In this document: in pieces, positions 1 to 8,042 of the stretch
Numbering within the stretch: position 1 is the stretch's first letter
Layout: each line of letters opens with the position of its first letter
NCBI RefSeq assembly: GCF_013363995.1
Contig: NZ_JABWGO010000016.1
Coordinates: 1-64,000, forward strand
Length of the DNA stretch: 64,000 nucleotides
Source of the DNA: Nonomuraea rhodomycinica
GTDB taxonomy: Bacteria > Actinomycetota > Actinomycetes > Streptosporangiales > Streptosporangiaceae
Reading direction: 5' to 3'
Position numbers and translations under genes: made by a program
Notes under the pieces: generated by a model
Seen by the model: only the letters and a program-made list of their open reading frames with translations
Database searches by the model: none
Told to the model about the DNA's origin: nothing

Positions 1-1
1 T

Positions 2-769
2 GCGGGCGCCTCGGGTGCCTCGGGTGCTCCAGGCGGCCGTGGCGGTGCGGGTGGTCGCAGCGGTTCCGGCGGTTCCTCGGGTGGCGGGGGGCCGCGCGTG
101 TCCGGCGGCGGCCCGCGGGTGTCGGGCGGCGCCGGCGCGGCGTCCCGGCTGTCGGCCGCGGCGGGCGGCGGTGGCGGAGGCCATGGCGGTTCGTCCGGCG
201 GCGGGTCGGGCTCCTCGGGCGGCTCCGGTGGCTCGGGCTCGGCGGGCGGCGGCTGGTTCGGCGGCCGGTCCGGTGGCGGCTGGGCCTCGCGCGGCGGCCG
301 GTCGGGCGGCTCCGGCGGCGGGTCCGGGTCGGGCGGCGGGTCGCGGTCCGGCGGTTCCGGCGGCGGCCTGTTCGGCGGCGGGTCCGGGTCGGGCGGGTCG
401 CGGTCGGGCGGTTCCGGCGGCGGCCTGTTCGGCGGTTCCCGGTCCGGCGGCTCGGGTGGCGGTTCCAGATCCGGCGGTTCGAGGTCCGGGGGGTCGGGCG
501 GCGGGCTGTTCGGCGGCGGGTCCGGGTCGCGTGGCGGGGGGAGCAGGAGCTCCGGCGGTTCCCGGTGGGGCGACTCGGGCGGTTCACGGTCGTCGAGCGG
601 CGGTTCGTCCGGCGGCGGTATCTTCGGCGGGTCGTCGCGCGACGGGTCACGCGGTCGCGCGGAGGAGCCGCCCCCGCTCTGGCTGCCCAGCCGGCGCGGC
701 AGCGGCTCCGGCGGTGACGAGCCGCCCGTGCCGTTCTGGCTCAAGCCCGGCAGTCAGGACAAGGACTGA
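2..769 (+). CDS. Gly/Ser-rich protein, 5'-truncated by the window edge
   Basis: The frame is open from base 2, so only the C-terminal part is present. It is almost wholly low complexity: runs of Gly, Ser and Arg with recurring GGGLFGG and RSGGSGGG blocks, ending in a proline/tryptophan-containing tail (PPPLWLP, PVPFWLKPGS). No globular domain or membrane segment is visible in this part. The stop lies 2 bp before the next ATG, so it is cotranscribed with the VirB8-like and lytic-transglycosylase genes. By context it could be the disordered tail of a VirB6/TrbL-like membrane protein of a conjugation-type apparatus. That is inference from position only, and the function is not recognised from sequence. 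Confidence 0.6.
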   Translation, partial: AGASGASGAPGGRGGAGGRSGSGGSSGGGGPRVSGGGPRVSGGAGAASRLSAAAGGGGGGHGGSSGGGSGSSGGSGGSGSAGGGWFGGRSGGGWASRGGRSGGSGGGSGSGGGSRSGGSGGGLFGGGSGSGGSRSGGSGGGLFGGSRSGGSGGGSRSGGSRSGGSGGGLFGGGSGSRGGGSRSSGGSRWGDSGGSRSSSGGSSGGGIFGGSSRDGSRGRAEEPPPLWLPSRRGSGSGGDEPPVPFWLKPGSQDKD

Positions 770-771
770 CG

Positions 772-1404
772 ATGGCCCTGCCCGGTGACAAGCGGGGGCT
801 GGCGTTCGCCGCCATCGTGGTGGTGATCGCCGCCGTCGGCCTCTACCTCACCATGTGGCCCGGCTCCGGCGACTCCCCTGAGGAGGAGCCGGCCGCCGGA
901 CGTACGCCGCGCAGCGTGGTGACCGTGCCGCGCAGCACGCCGCTGGCCACGGCGAGCAACGCCCCGTTCGACATCTACGCGTACCTGCCGCTGACGAAGG
1001 AGCAGCTCGCGGCGGCGGCCGACCTGGCCGAGCGGTTCACCGCCGCGTACGGCACGTTCCGCTACGACGAGGACGCGGCCGCGTACGCCGACCGGGTCAA
1101 GGCGTTCACCACGGCCGACCTCGGCAGCGTGCTGGCGCGCACGCTGACCTCGCCCGGCACGGTCGAGCGCAACCAGGCCGACGAGGTGGTGTCCACGGGC
1201 ACGGCCAAGGTCAAGGAGATCAGGTCGGTCGAGAAGACGTCCGTGGTCCTGGTCGTCACCGGCACCCAGCAGATCACCGCCAAGAGCGGCGCGAAGCAGC
1301 TCACCGACGACTACGCGGTCACGGTGAGCGAGATGGGCACCGACTGGAGGGTCTTCGACATCCAGCCCGCCGGCGACGGCCAGAAAGGGGACGAGTCGGG
1401 GTGA
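772..1404 (+). CDS. Membrane-anchored NTF2-like protein (VirB8/TcpC-like)
   Basis: A 210-residue protein with one N-terminal membrane helix (about residues 8-28), a short Pro/Glu-rich linker and a C-terminal domain from about residue 65 (AAADLAERFTAAYGTFRYDE onward). That domain has the helix-then-curved-sheet pattern of NTF2-like domains found in VirB8/TcpC/Mce-associated proteins. Such proteins are bitopic scaffold components of secretion or conjugation complexes. It overlaps the next gene by 4 bp (GTGA), and the partner is a cell-wall hydrolase, the usual companion in Gram-positive conjugation clusters. The fold assignment is by pattern, and sequence identity to named families is expected to be low. 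Confidence 0.5.
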   Translation: MALPGDKRGLAFAAIVVVIAAVGLYLTMWPGSGDSPEEEPAAGRTPRSVVTVPRSTPLATASNAPFDIYAYLPLTKEQLAAAADLAERFTAAYGTFRYDEDAAAYADRVKAFTTADLGSVLARTLTSPGTVERNQADEVVSTGTAKVKEIRSVEKTSVVLVVTGTQQITAKSGAKQLTDDYAVTVSEMGTDWRVFDIQPAGDGQKGDESG

Positions 1405-2489
1405 ACCTCTCCCGTACGCGCGTCGCCCTGGCACTCGGCGCGGCCGGGGCGGTCCTGCTCGCGCTCGTCATCGTCTCGCCGATGCTGCTCACCTCGATCC
1501 CGTCGTTCATCGGCAACGGCGGCGAGCAGCCCGACTGCGCCGGGGGCAAGAAGGCGCAGGAGGCGTCCGACTCGGCCGCCTCCGACATCCCGCCCGACTA
1601 CCTGGAGCTGTACAAGAAGAACGGCGAGAAGATCGGCGTGCAGTGGACGATCCTGGCCGCCGTCGGCAAGCGCGAGACCGACCACGGCCGCTCCGACCTG
1701 CCGGGCGTCAAGAGCGGCACGAACTACGCGGGCGCGGCCGGGCCCATGCAGTTCCTCATCAGCACGTGGGGTGGCAAGGCGAGGATCCCGATGTCGTCGT
1801 CGGTCAGCGGCTACGCCTCCGACGGCGACGGCGACGGGATCGCCGACGTCTACAACCCGGCCGACGCGATCCTCGGCGCCGCCAAGATGCTCAAGCGCAA
1901 CGGCGCCCCGGAGAACGTGCGGCGGGCGCTGTTCGTCTACAACCGCGCCTGGTGGTACGTCGACCAGGTCGAGGAGATCGCCCGCCGCTACGCCAAGAGC
2001 GGCGAGGTCGAGACGCCTCCGGAGGCCGACGACTCCTGCGACGAGCCGCTGGTGGAGGCCGCGCCGAGCGAGGTGGTGGCCGACATCCTCGCGTTCGCGC
2101 TGGCGCAGCGCGGCAAGCCGTACCTGTGGGGCGGCACGGGTCCTGACGCGTTCGACTGCTCGGGCATCATCTACGCGGCCTACCAGGCCGCGGGCCTGAG
2201 GATCCCGCGCACCACCTTCCAGCAGTGGCCGTTCGGCGTGAAGGTGGCGCAGGGGGATGAACAGCCGGGCGATCTGGTGTTCTTCAACGCGGGGCCGGGC
2301 ACGTCGCCCGACAACCCCGGTCATGTGGGGATGGTCGTGTCGAAGGGGAAGATGATCGAGGCGCGGTGCCGGCTGTGCGGGCCGATCAAGGTGACGGGGT
2401 ACGAGGGCCGCGGGAACATCGTGGGCTTCACCCGGCCGCTGCAGAATCCGGACGTCATCGACCAGCTCAAGAAACTGCAGTCGCTATGA
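1401..2489 (+). CDS. Bifunctional lytic transglycosylase / NlpC-P60 peptidoglycan hydrolase
   Basis: A 362-residue exported enzyme: N-terminal membrane/signal segment (about residues 8-33), an SLT-type lysozyme-like domain (about 65-200) with the KRETDHG catalytic glutamate and the GAAGPMQF motif, then a C-terminal NlpC/P60 domain (about 230-350). The nucleophile is Cys253 in FDCSG and the histidine is in PGHVGMV. It should cleave both glycan strands and stem peptides. This two-domain arrangement is typical of conjugation-associated wall hydrolases (Tn916 Orf14-like), fitting the VirB8-like gene upstream. The GTG start overlaps the preceding stop, and the end overlaps the Nudix gene start (ATGA). 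Confidence 0.85.
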   Translation: MNLSRTRVALALGAAGAVLLALVIVSPMLLTSIPSFIGNGGEQPDCAGGKKAQEASDSAASDIPPDYLELYKKNGEKIGVQWTILAAVGKRETDHGRSDLPGVKSGTNYAGAAGPMQFLISTWGGKARIPMSSSVSGYASDGDGDGIADVYNPADAILGAAKMLKRNGAPENVRRALFVYNRAWWYVDQVEEIARRYAKSGEVETPPEADDSCDEPLVEAAPSEVVADILAFALAQRGKPYLWGGTGPDAFDCSGIIYAAYQAAGLRIPRTTFQQWPFGVKVAQGDEQPGDLVFFNAGPGTSPDNPGHVGMVVSKGKMIEARCRLCGPIKVTGYEGRGNIVGFTRPLQNPDVIDQLKKLQSL

Positions 2490-2878
2490 CGGTGGTCGTG
2501 GTGGCGGCGGTGATCGTGGATCCGCGGGGGCGGGTGCTGGCCGCGCAGCGCGCGGAGCCGCCCGCGCTGGCCGGCGGGTGGGAGTTCCCGGGCGGCAAGG
2601 TCGACCCGGGGGAGAGCGAGGCCGACGCGCTGGTGCGTGAGTGCCGCGAGGAGCTCGGCGTAGAGGTGGCCGTCGGCGAGCGGGTCGGCGGCGACTGGGC
2701 GCTGGCCGAGGGGTACGTCATGCGGGTGTGGCTGTGCTCGCTGGCCGACGGCACACCGGTGGCCAAGGAGCACCTGGCGCTGCGGTGGCTGGCGCCGGGC
2801 GAGTACTACGACGTGGCGTGGCTGGGCGCGGACCTGCCGGTCATGCGGGCGGTCGAGGACGTGCTGCGCACGCGCTGA
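2486..2878 (+). CDS. Nudix hydrolase (MutT-like)
   Basis: A 130-residue Nudix protein with a perfect Nudix box: the segment starting GGKVDPGE and continuing through RECREELG matches GX5EX7REUXEEXGU. The short size and N-terminal strand (MTVVVVAAVIVDPRG) resemble MutT/NudG-type enzymes that hydrolyse oxidised or non-canonical (d)NTPs. The substrate cannot be told from sequence. The ATG was chosen because it overlaps the stop of the hydrolase gene (ATGA), implying translational coupling. A longer in-frame extension upstream lies wholly inside the previous gene and is unlikely to be used. Confidence 0.85.
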   Translation: MTVVVVAAVIVDPRGRVLAAQRAEPPALAGGWEFPGGKVDPGESEADALVRECREELGVEVAVGERVGGDWALAEGYVMRVWLCSLADGTPVAKEHLALRWLAPGEYYDVAWLGADLPVMRAVEDVLRTR

Positions 2879-2944
2879 CCTCGCCTCCGGTATGAGCAAC
2901 CGGCAGTACGCGCATTTGTCAGCAAAACATCGGGTAATTCCGTC

Positions 2945-2972
2945 TTTACTGTGTCTTTTACCGGACTAAGAT
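2945..2972 (+). promoter_or_regulatory. Putative promoter of the proline-rich membrane protein
   Basis: TTTACT and TAAGAT separated by 16 bp lie in an unusually AT-rich stretch upstream of the GTG at 3011. The predicted start point near 2980 leaves about a 30 nt leader that includes a GAGG ribosome-binding sequence. Confidence 0.45.
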
Positions 2973-3010
2973 TCCTTTGACCATGGTTCCGGATCGCGCG
3001 GAGGGCGCAG

Positions 3011-4351
3011 GTGGCACGCACGCGAGCGACGGCCGTTTCCGCGATGGTCCTGTCCCTGGGCCTGACCGGCATCGGCGCCGCGCCGTTCGTCGTCCAGAGC
3101 GCCAGCGCGTCCGTCGTCGCCTACGACCCGAACGTCGACCCGTGCGACACCGACCAGGCCTGCGAGAGCACGCCCGAGGTCACGGTCACGGTCACCACCA
3201 CCCTCCCCACGCCTGAGGAGGAGCCGGAGACCACGATCACCCGGACCGTCACCAAGTCGCCGCCCGCCACCAAGACGGCCAGGCCGACGCCGAAGAAGTC
3301 CACGACCAGCACGGCGCCGACTCCTCCGCCCAGCACCGCGACGCAGAACCCGCTGCCCGTGGAGCCGCCGCAGACCTCGGCGGAGCCGCCGAGCATCCCG
3401 CAGGCCACGGAGCCCACGGAAGAGGAGAGCGTGGTCATGCCGAGCGTCGCGGGCACCGACCCGCCCTCGCAGGCGCCGACCACGCCCACGGCCACGCCGC
3501 AGGACACCACGACCAGCGAGTCGGTCCAGCTGGAGGTGCGCGCGGCCACGCCGGAGTTCGACCAGGCCGAGATGGCGCAGAAGCTCAGCATCCCGGCGCT
3601 CGTCATGGTGCTGCTGGTGCTGTTCGCGGTGCTGATCTTCGAGGGGCGGCTGCGCCGCATGGCGCACGCGGCGGCCGTCCGCCGGGCCGGCCCGCCCCGG
3701 CCCGACCTGGGCGCCCCCGGCTATCCCACCGTCCCCGGCTACCCGCCCGGCGGCCCCGGTCACCCGGCCGGCGGCTATCCCGCCGGAGCCGGCTATCCGG
3801 CCGGTCCGGGCGGTTACGCGGCCGGGCCGGGCTACCCCACGGGCGCTCCCGGTTACCCGACCGCCCCGGCCGGATACCCCGCGGGCCCCGGTTACGCCTC
3901 CACCGGCATGCCCCCCGGTTACCCGGCGACCACCGCGTACGCGCCCATCCTCAGCTTCGTGCCGGTCCAGGCGTACCCCGGCGGGCCGGTCCAGTACGGG
4001 GCCGTCTACCCGGACCCGGCCACGTACGAGGAGTCCGGCCTCCCGGTGCTGCCGCCCCCCGGCCAGACCGGCCCGGACCCGGCCCCCGAGCCCGTGGTGC
4101 TGCACCCGGACGACTACAGCAACGAGCCGGTGCGCGAGGAGCCGCAGGCGACGTACCGGGCGCCGTTCGAGCCGGCGGTCCCGCCGGAGCAGCCCCCGGC
4201 CGACATCCCGGCGGGCGGCGCCGCCCCGTACGCGGGGCCGCCGGAGCACCCGGCGAGCCCGGCCACGGGCGCCGAGACGGGCGACGCGACCCTGATCGAC
4301 TACCTGCCGGGCCAGGAGCCGGACGGCGGCAGGCACCGCCGCACCCGGTAG
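3011..4351 (+). CDS. Proline-rich single-pass membrane protein
   Basis: 446 residues: a signal-peptide-like N-terminus (about 1-37, ending near SASAS), an extracytoplasmic Thr/Pro/Glu-rich stalk (about 40-190), one strong transmembrane helix (about 196-214, IPALVMVLLVLFAVLIF) and a cytoplasmic tail. The first part of the tail is a Gly-Tyr-Pro repeat region (GYP every 6-10 residues). The GTG start has GAGG 7 nt upstream and its own promoter. No enzymatic domain is seen. GYP-rich cytoplasmic tails are common in actinobacterial envelope proteins but do not define a function. It is monocistronic and followed by a strong hairpin. Confidence 0.7.
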   Translation: MARTRATAVSAMVLSLGLTGIGAAPFVVQSASASVVAYDPNVDPCDTDQACESTPEVTVTVTTTLPTPEEEPETTITRTVTKSPPATKTARPTPKKSTTSTAPTPPPSTATQNPLPVEPPQTSAEPPSIPQATEPTEEESVVMPSVAGTDPPSQAPTTPTATPQDTTTSESVQLEVRAATPEFDQAEMAQKLSIPALVMVLLVLFAVLIFEGRLRRMAHAAAVRRAGPPRPDLGAPGYPTVPGYPPGGPGHPAGGYPAGAGYPAGPGGYAAGPGYPTGAPGYPTAPAGYPAGPGYASTGMPPGYPATTAYAPILSFVPVQAYPGGPVQYGAVYPDPATYEESGLPVLPPPGQTGPDPAPEPVVLHPDDYSNEPVREEPQATYRAPFEPAVPPEQPPADIPAGGAAPYAGPPEHPASPATGAETGDATLIDYLPGQEPDGGRHRRTR

Positions 4352-4366
4352 AACCCAGGACGAAAT

Positions 4367-4399
4367 GAGGCGGCCGGTGGAAGCACCACCGGCCGCCTC
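4367..4399. terminator. Perfect 14-bp stem hairpin between convergent genes
   Basis: GAGGCGGCCGGTGG and its exact complement are separated by a 5 nt loop. The hairpin lies 15 bp after the proline-rich gene and 11 bp after the end of the convergent sdhB, so it can serve both. There is no U-tract, as is usual in high-GC actinobacteria. Confidence 0.8.
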
Positions 4400-4410
4400 G
4401 TCGCGTCAGG

Positions 4411-5163
4411 TCACTTGGGGCGACGGAAGATCTTGTTGCCCAGCCACACCAGCGGGTCGTACTTGCGGTCCACCACGCGCTCCTTCATCGGGATCAGCGC
4501 GTTGTCGGTGATCTTGATGTGCTCGGGGCAGACCTCGGTGCAGCACTTGGTGATGTTGCAGTAGCCGAGCCCGTGCTCCTCCTGCGCCGACTCCTGGCGG
4601 TCGGCCACGTCGTACGGGTGCATGTCCAGCTCGGCGATCCGCATGAGGAAGCGCGGCCCGGCGAAGGCCGGCTTGTTCTCCTCGTGGTCACGGATGACGT
4701 GGCAGATGTTGTTGCACATGAAGCACTCGATGCACTTGCGGAACTCCTGGGACCGCTCGACGTCGACCTGCTGCATGCGGTACTCGCCCGGCCGCACCCC
4801 CTGCGGGGGCGTGAACGAGGGGATCTCGCGCGCCTTCTGGTAGTTGAACGAGACGTCGGTGACCAGGTCCTTGATGACGGGGAAGGTCCGCATCGGCGTG
4901 ACCGTGATCGTCTCGTCCTCCGCGAAGGTGGACATGCGGGTCATGCAGCCCAGCCGCGGCTTGCCGTTGATCTCCATGGAGCAGGAGCCGCACTTGCCGG
5001 CCTTGCAGTTCCAGCGGACCGCGAGGTCGGGCGCCTGGGTCGCCTGGAGCCGGTGGATGATGTCGAGGACGACCTCGCCCTCGTTGACCTCGACGGTGAA
5101 GTCCTCAAGCTTGCCTTCGCCGCCCTCACCGCGCCAGACCTTGAACTTCGCCTTGTAGCTCAT
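4411..5163 (-). CDS. sdhB: Succinate dehydrogenase iron-sulfur subunit (Sdh1 type)
   Basis: A 250-residue electron-transfer subunit passing electrons from the flavoprotein to the membrane anchor. The N-terminal plant-type 2Fe-2S ligands are in CKAGKCGSCSMEING plus a later Cys. The C-terminal dicluster region has CIECFMCNNIC and CCTEVCPEH for the 4Fe-4S and 3Fe-4S centres. The ATG at 5163 overlaps the sdhA stop by 4 bp, so upstream in-frame extension is not used. Sequence and gene order match the mycobacterial Sdh1 complex (Rv0247c-Rv0249c). It is the last gene of an sdhC-sdhA-sdhB operon. Confidence 0.92.
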   Translation of the reverse strand: MSYKAKFKVWRGEGGEGKLEDFTVEVNEGEVVLDIIHRLQATQAPDLAVRWNCKAGKCGSCSMEINGKPRLGCMTRMSTFAEDETITVTPMRTFPVIKDLVTDVSFNYQKAREIPSFTPPQGVRPGEYRMQQVDVERSQEFRKCIECFMCNNICHVIRDHEENKPAFAGPRFLMRIAELDMHPYDVADRQESAQEEHGLGYCNITKCCTEVCPEHIKITDNALIPMKERVVDRKYDPLVWLGNKIFRRPK

Positions 5164-7046
5164 TTCGAAATCCCGTCGAACTCGGACATCTCTTCGTCGG
5201 TGAGGTACTTCTTCAGCTCGTCGCGGTCGAACAGGGTGATCAGGTCGTCGCGCATCGCCGGCTGGAGCTTCTCCTCGACGGTGATCGAGGAGCCGTCGGC
5301 CGTGGAGCAGACGAGCAGCTTGCGCCGCCACTCGGGGTTCATGCCGGGGAAGTCGTCGCGGGTGTGGCCGCCGCGGCTCTCCTCGCGCAGCAGCGCGGCG
5401 CGGGCCACGCACTCCGAGACCAGGACCATGTTGCGCAGGTCGAGCGCCAGGTGCCAGCCGGGGTTGTAGATGCGCGACCCGGCGGCACCGACGAGGCGCA
5501 CCCGCTCCTTGAGCTTCTCGACGACCTCCAGGGCCTCGGAGACCTCCTCGGCCTTGCGGATGATGCCGACGAGCTCGTTCATGGTGCGCTGGAGCTCGTG
5601 GTGGACCTCGTACGGGTTCTCTCCGGTGCGCTGGAGCGGGGCCAGCGCCTCCTCGCGGGCCTCGTCGAGCTGCTCCTGGCCGATCTTGGGCCGGGCGGGC
5701 AGCGCGTCCACGTACGCGGCGGCGCCCGCGCCCGCGCGGCGGCCGAAGACCAGCAGGTCGGACAGCGAGTTGCCGCCGAGCCGGTTGGAGCCGTGCATGC
5801 CGCCGGACACCTCGCCCGCGGCGAACAGGCCGGGCACCGCGGCGGCGCCCGTGTCGGCGTCCACCTCGACGCCGCCCATGATGTAGTGGCAGGTCGGGCC
5901 CACCTGCATGGGCTCGGCGGTGATGTCGACGTCGGCCAGCTCCTTGAACTGGTGGTACATCGACGGCAGCCGCCGCCTGATCTCCTCGGCGGGCAGGCGG
6001 GTGGAGACGTCGAGGAAGACGCCGCCCTGGGGCGAGCCGCGCCCGGCCTTCACCTCGGAGTTGATGGCGCGGGCCACCTCGTCACGGGGCAGCAGCTCCG
6101 GGGGCCGCCGGTTGTTGGCCTGGTCGGTGTACCAGCGGTCGCCCTCCTCCTCGGTGGTGGCGTACTTGTCCTTGAACACCTCGGGGATGTAGTTGAACAT
6201 GAAGCGCTCACCGGCGGAGTTGCGCAGCACGCCGCCGTCGCCGCGGACCGACTCGGTGACGAGGATGCCGCGCACGGACGGCGGCCACACCATGCCGGTC
6301 GGGTGGAACTGGATGAACTCCATGTTGATGAGGTTGGCCCCGGCGAGCAGCGCCAGGGCGTGGCCGTCGCCGGTGTACTCCCACGAGTTGGAGGTCACCA
6401 CGTACGACTTGCCGATGCCGCCGGTGGCCAGCACCACGGCCGGGGCGTCGAGGACGACGAAGCTGCCGCTCTCGCGCCAGTAGCCGAACGCGCCGGAGAT
6501 GCGGTCGCCGTCCTTGAGCAGGCGGGTGATCGTGCACTCGGCGAAGACCTTGATGTAGGCCTCGTAGTCGCCGTGCTGCTCGTAGTCCTCCTGCTGGAGG
6601 GCGACGACGCGCTGCTGGAGGGTGCGGATCAGCTCCAGGCCGGTGCGGTCGCCGACGTGGGCCAGGCGCGGGTACTCGTGGCCGCCGAAGTTGCGCTGGC
6701 TGATCTTGCCGTCCTTGGTGCGGTCGAACAGCGCGCCCCACGCCTCCAGCTCCCACACGCGGTCGGGGGCCTCCTTGGCGTGCAGCTCGGCCATGCGCCA
6801 GTTGTTGAGGAACTTGCCGCCCCGCATGGTGTCACGGAAGTGCACCATCCAGTTGTCGTCGGGGTTGACGTTGCCCATCGCGGCGGCGGCTCCGCCCTCG
6901 GCCATGACCGTGTGGGCCTTGCCGAACAGCGACTTGCACACGATGGCGGTGCGCTTGCCCTGCTGACGGGCCTCGATGGCGGCCCGCAGCCCGGCGCCTC
7001 CCGCGCCGATGACGACGACGTCGTATTCGTGACGCTCGATTTCCAC
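5160..7046 (-). CDS. sdhA: Succinate dehydrogenase flavoprotein subunit (Sdh1 type)
   Basis: A 628-residue catalytic subunit oxidising succinate to fumarate on the cytoplasmic side. The FAD-binding GAGGAGLRAA motif is at residues 14-23. His45 in GKAHTVMAEGG is the expected covalent FAD attachment site. FHPTGM and GSNRLGGNSLSD form the substrate and FAD pockets. The GTG start at 7046 has TAAGGA 6 nt upstream, overlapping the sdhC stop region. It is cotranscribed with sdhC and sdhB. It differs clearly from the second SdhA at 12.7 kb, which belongs to another subfamily. Confidence 0.93.
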   Translation of the reverse strand: MEIERHEYDVVVIGAGGAGLRAAIEARQQGKRTAIVCKSLFGKAHTVMAEGGAAAAMGNVNPDDNWMVHFRDTMRGGKFLNNWRMAELHAKEAPDRVWELEAWGALFDRTKDGKISQRNFGGHEYPRLAHVGDRTGLELIRTLQQRVVALQQEDYEQHGDYEAYIKVFAECTITRLLKDGDRISGAFGYWRESGSFVVLDAPAVVLATGGIGKSYVVTSNSWEYTGDGHALALLAGANLINMEFIQFHPTGMVWPPSVRGILVTESVRGDGGVLRNSAGERFMFNYIPEVFKDKYATTEEEGDRWYTDQANNRRPPELLPRDEVARAINSEVKAGRGSPQGGVFLDVSTRLPAEEIRRRLPSMYHQFKELADVDITAEPMQVGPTCHYIMGGVEVDADTGAAAVPGLFAAGEVSGGMHGSNRLGGNSLSDLLVFGRRAGAGAAAYVDALPARPKIGQEQLDEAREEALAPLQRTGENPYEVHHELQRTMNELVGIIRKAEEVSEALEVVEKLKERVRLVGAAGSRIYNPGWHLALDLRNMVLVSECVARAALLREESRGGHTRDDFPGMNPEWRRKLLVCSTADGSSITVEEKLQPAMRDDLITLFDRDELKKYLTDEEMSEFDGISK

Positions 7047-7055
7047 TGAGATTCC

Positions 7056-7847
7056 TTACGCGTACGGGAAGGCGATGATGCCCTTGGCGACCAGGCGGAC
7101 GTAGAAGTCGGCGCCCATGACGGAGAACATCGAGGCCCACGCGAGGGGCTGGTGCTTGGCGTTGAGCTTGGAGACGAAGGTCCAGGCGCGGTAGCGGACC
7201 GGGTGGCGCGAGAAGTGGTTCAGCCGTCCGGCGGTGATGTGCCGGCACGAGTGGCACGACAGCGTGTACGCGACGATGAGGACGGCGTTGAGCAGCAGGA
7301 TCCAGGAGCCGAGGCCGAGCGGCTTGTGGACGAGCGCGAGGATCGCGTCGTAGGAGAGGATGGCGCCGATGACGATGGCCGCGTAGAAGAAGTAGCGGTG
7401 GATGTTCTGCATGATCAGCGGGAGGCGGGTCTCGCCGGTGTACTTGCCGTGGGGCTCCTGCACGGCGCAGGCGGGCGGCGACAGCCAGAACGACCGGTAG
7501 TAGGACTTGCGGTAGTAGTAGCACGTCAGCCGGAACCCGCCGGGCAGGCCGAGGATCAGCAGGCCGGGCGGCAGGGTGTACCAGTCGCCGAACGGCGCCA
7601 GGCCGAACAGCCGCGCCCCCTCGGGGCACGAGGTCGCCAGGCAGGGTGAGGAGAACGGCGCGATGTACTCGGCGCCGGGCACGTAGTACGGGGTGTCGAA
7701 GATGGCCCACACGCCGTAGACGAGGAAGGCGCTGAGTCCGAGGAAGGTCAGCAGCGGGGCCAGCCACCATCGGTCTGTGCGCAGGGTGCGCACCTTGATC
7801 TGCGCGCGCTGCCTTCTGACGGGCGCGTCGGACGTCGTCTGGCTCAT
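7056..7847 (-). CDS. sdhC: Succinate dehydrogenase membrane anchor (Sdh1 type, Rv0249c-like)
   Basis: A 263-residue multi-pass protein (about five helices) with no resemblance to classic SdhC/SdhD. It has the conserved blocks of the mycobacterial Sdh1 anchor: CYYYRKSYYRSFWLSP, QNIHRYFFYAA and SCHSCRHITAGRLNHF. It should carry electrons to menaquinone. The ATG at 7847 is preferred because GGAGAGG lies 7 nt upstream. The GTG 15 bp further upstream has no spaced ribosome-binding site. It is the first gene of the sdhCAB operon, with a roughly 100 nt leader below the proposed Crp-controlled promoter. Confidence 0.85.
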   Translation of the reverse strand: MSQTTSDAPVRRQRAQIKVRTLRTDRWWLAPLLTFLGLSAFLVYGVWAIFDTPYYVPGAEYIAPFSSPCLATSCPEGARLFGLAPFGDWYTLPPGLLILGLPGGFRLTCYYYRKSYYRSFWLSPPACAVQEPHGKYTGETRLPLIMQNIHRYFFYAAIVIGAILSYDAILALVHKPLGLGSWILLLNAVLIVAYTLSCHSCRHITAGRLNHFSRHPVRYRAWTFVSKLNAKHQPLAWASMFSVMGADFYVRLVAKGIIAFPYA

Positions 7848-7958
7848 CGGGGACCTCTCCACCTCCCGCGGACCCTCGCTCGCCTGGGGTCCGGGTCGTT
7901 CGCTGGTTGCGCGTGGCGCGGGGCGTCGTCTCCGCTCGGGCGCGCATTGGTGGGGGAT

Positions 7959-7964
7959 ACGTTA
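7959..7964 (-). promoter_or_regulatory. Putative -10 box of the sdhCAB (Sdh1) operon
   Basis: TAACGT on the minus strand gives a predicted start near 7951. That places the centre of the nearer Crp-like site at about -41, the classical class II activation spacing. No good -35 hexamer is present, consistent with activator dependence. Confidence 0.4.
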
Positions 7965-7983
7965 CGACGCCCACGTGAGCATT

Positions 7984-7999
7984 TGTGACAAGGGTCACT
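7984..7999. promoter_or_regulatory. Crp-like site 1 upstream of Sdh1 operon
   Basis: TGTGACAAGGGTCACT matches both TGTGA-N6-TCACA (one mismatch) and the Streptomyces Crp consensus GTG-N6-GNCAC (perfect). It is centred about 41 bp upstream of the predicted sdhC start point. Confidence 0.6.
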
Positions 8000-8018
8000 C
8001 ACTTTTTCGATGACCCGA

Positions 8019-8034
8019 TGTGATTCCTGTCACG
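8019..8034. promoter_or_regulatory. Crp-like site 2 upstream of Sdh1 operon
   Basis: TGTGATTCCTGTCACG is a second perfect GTG-N6-GNCAC match. Its centre is 35 bp from the first, between the sdhC promoter and the end of the response regulator gene. Confidence 0.55.
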
Positions 8035-8042
8035 TCCACGCG

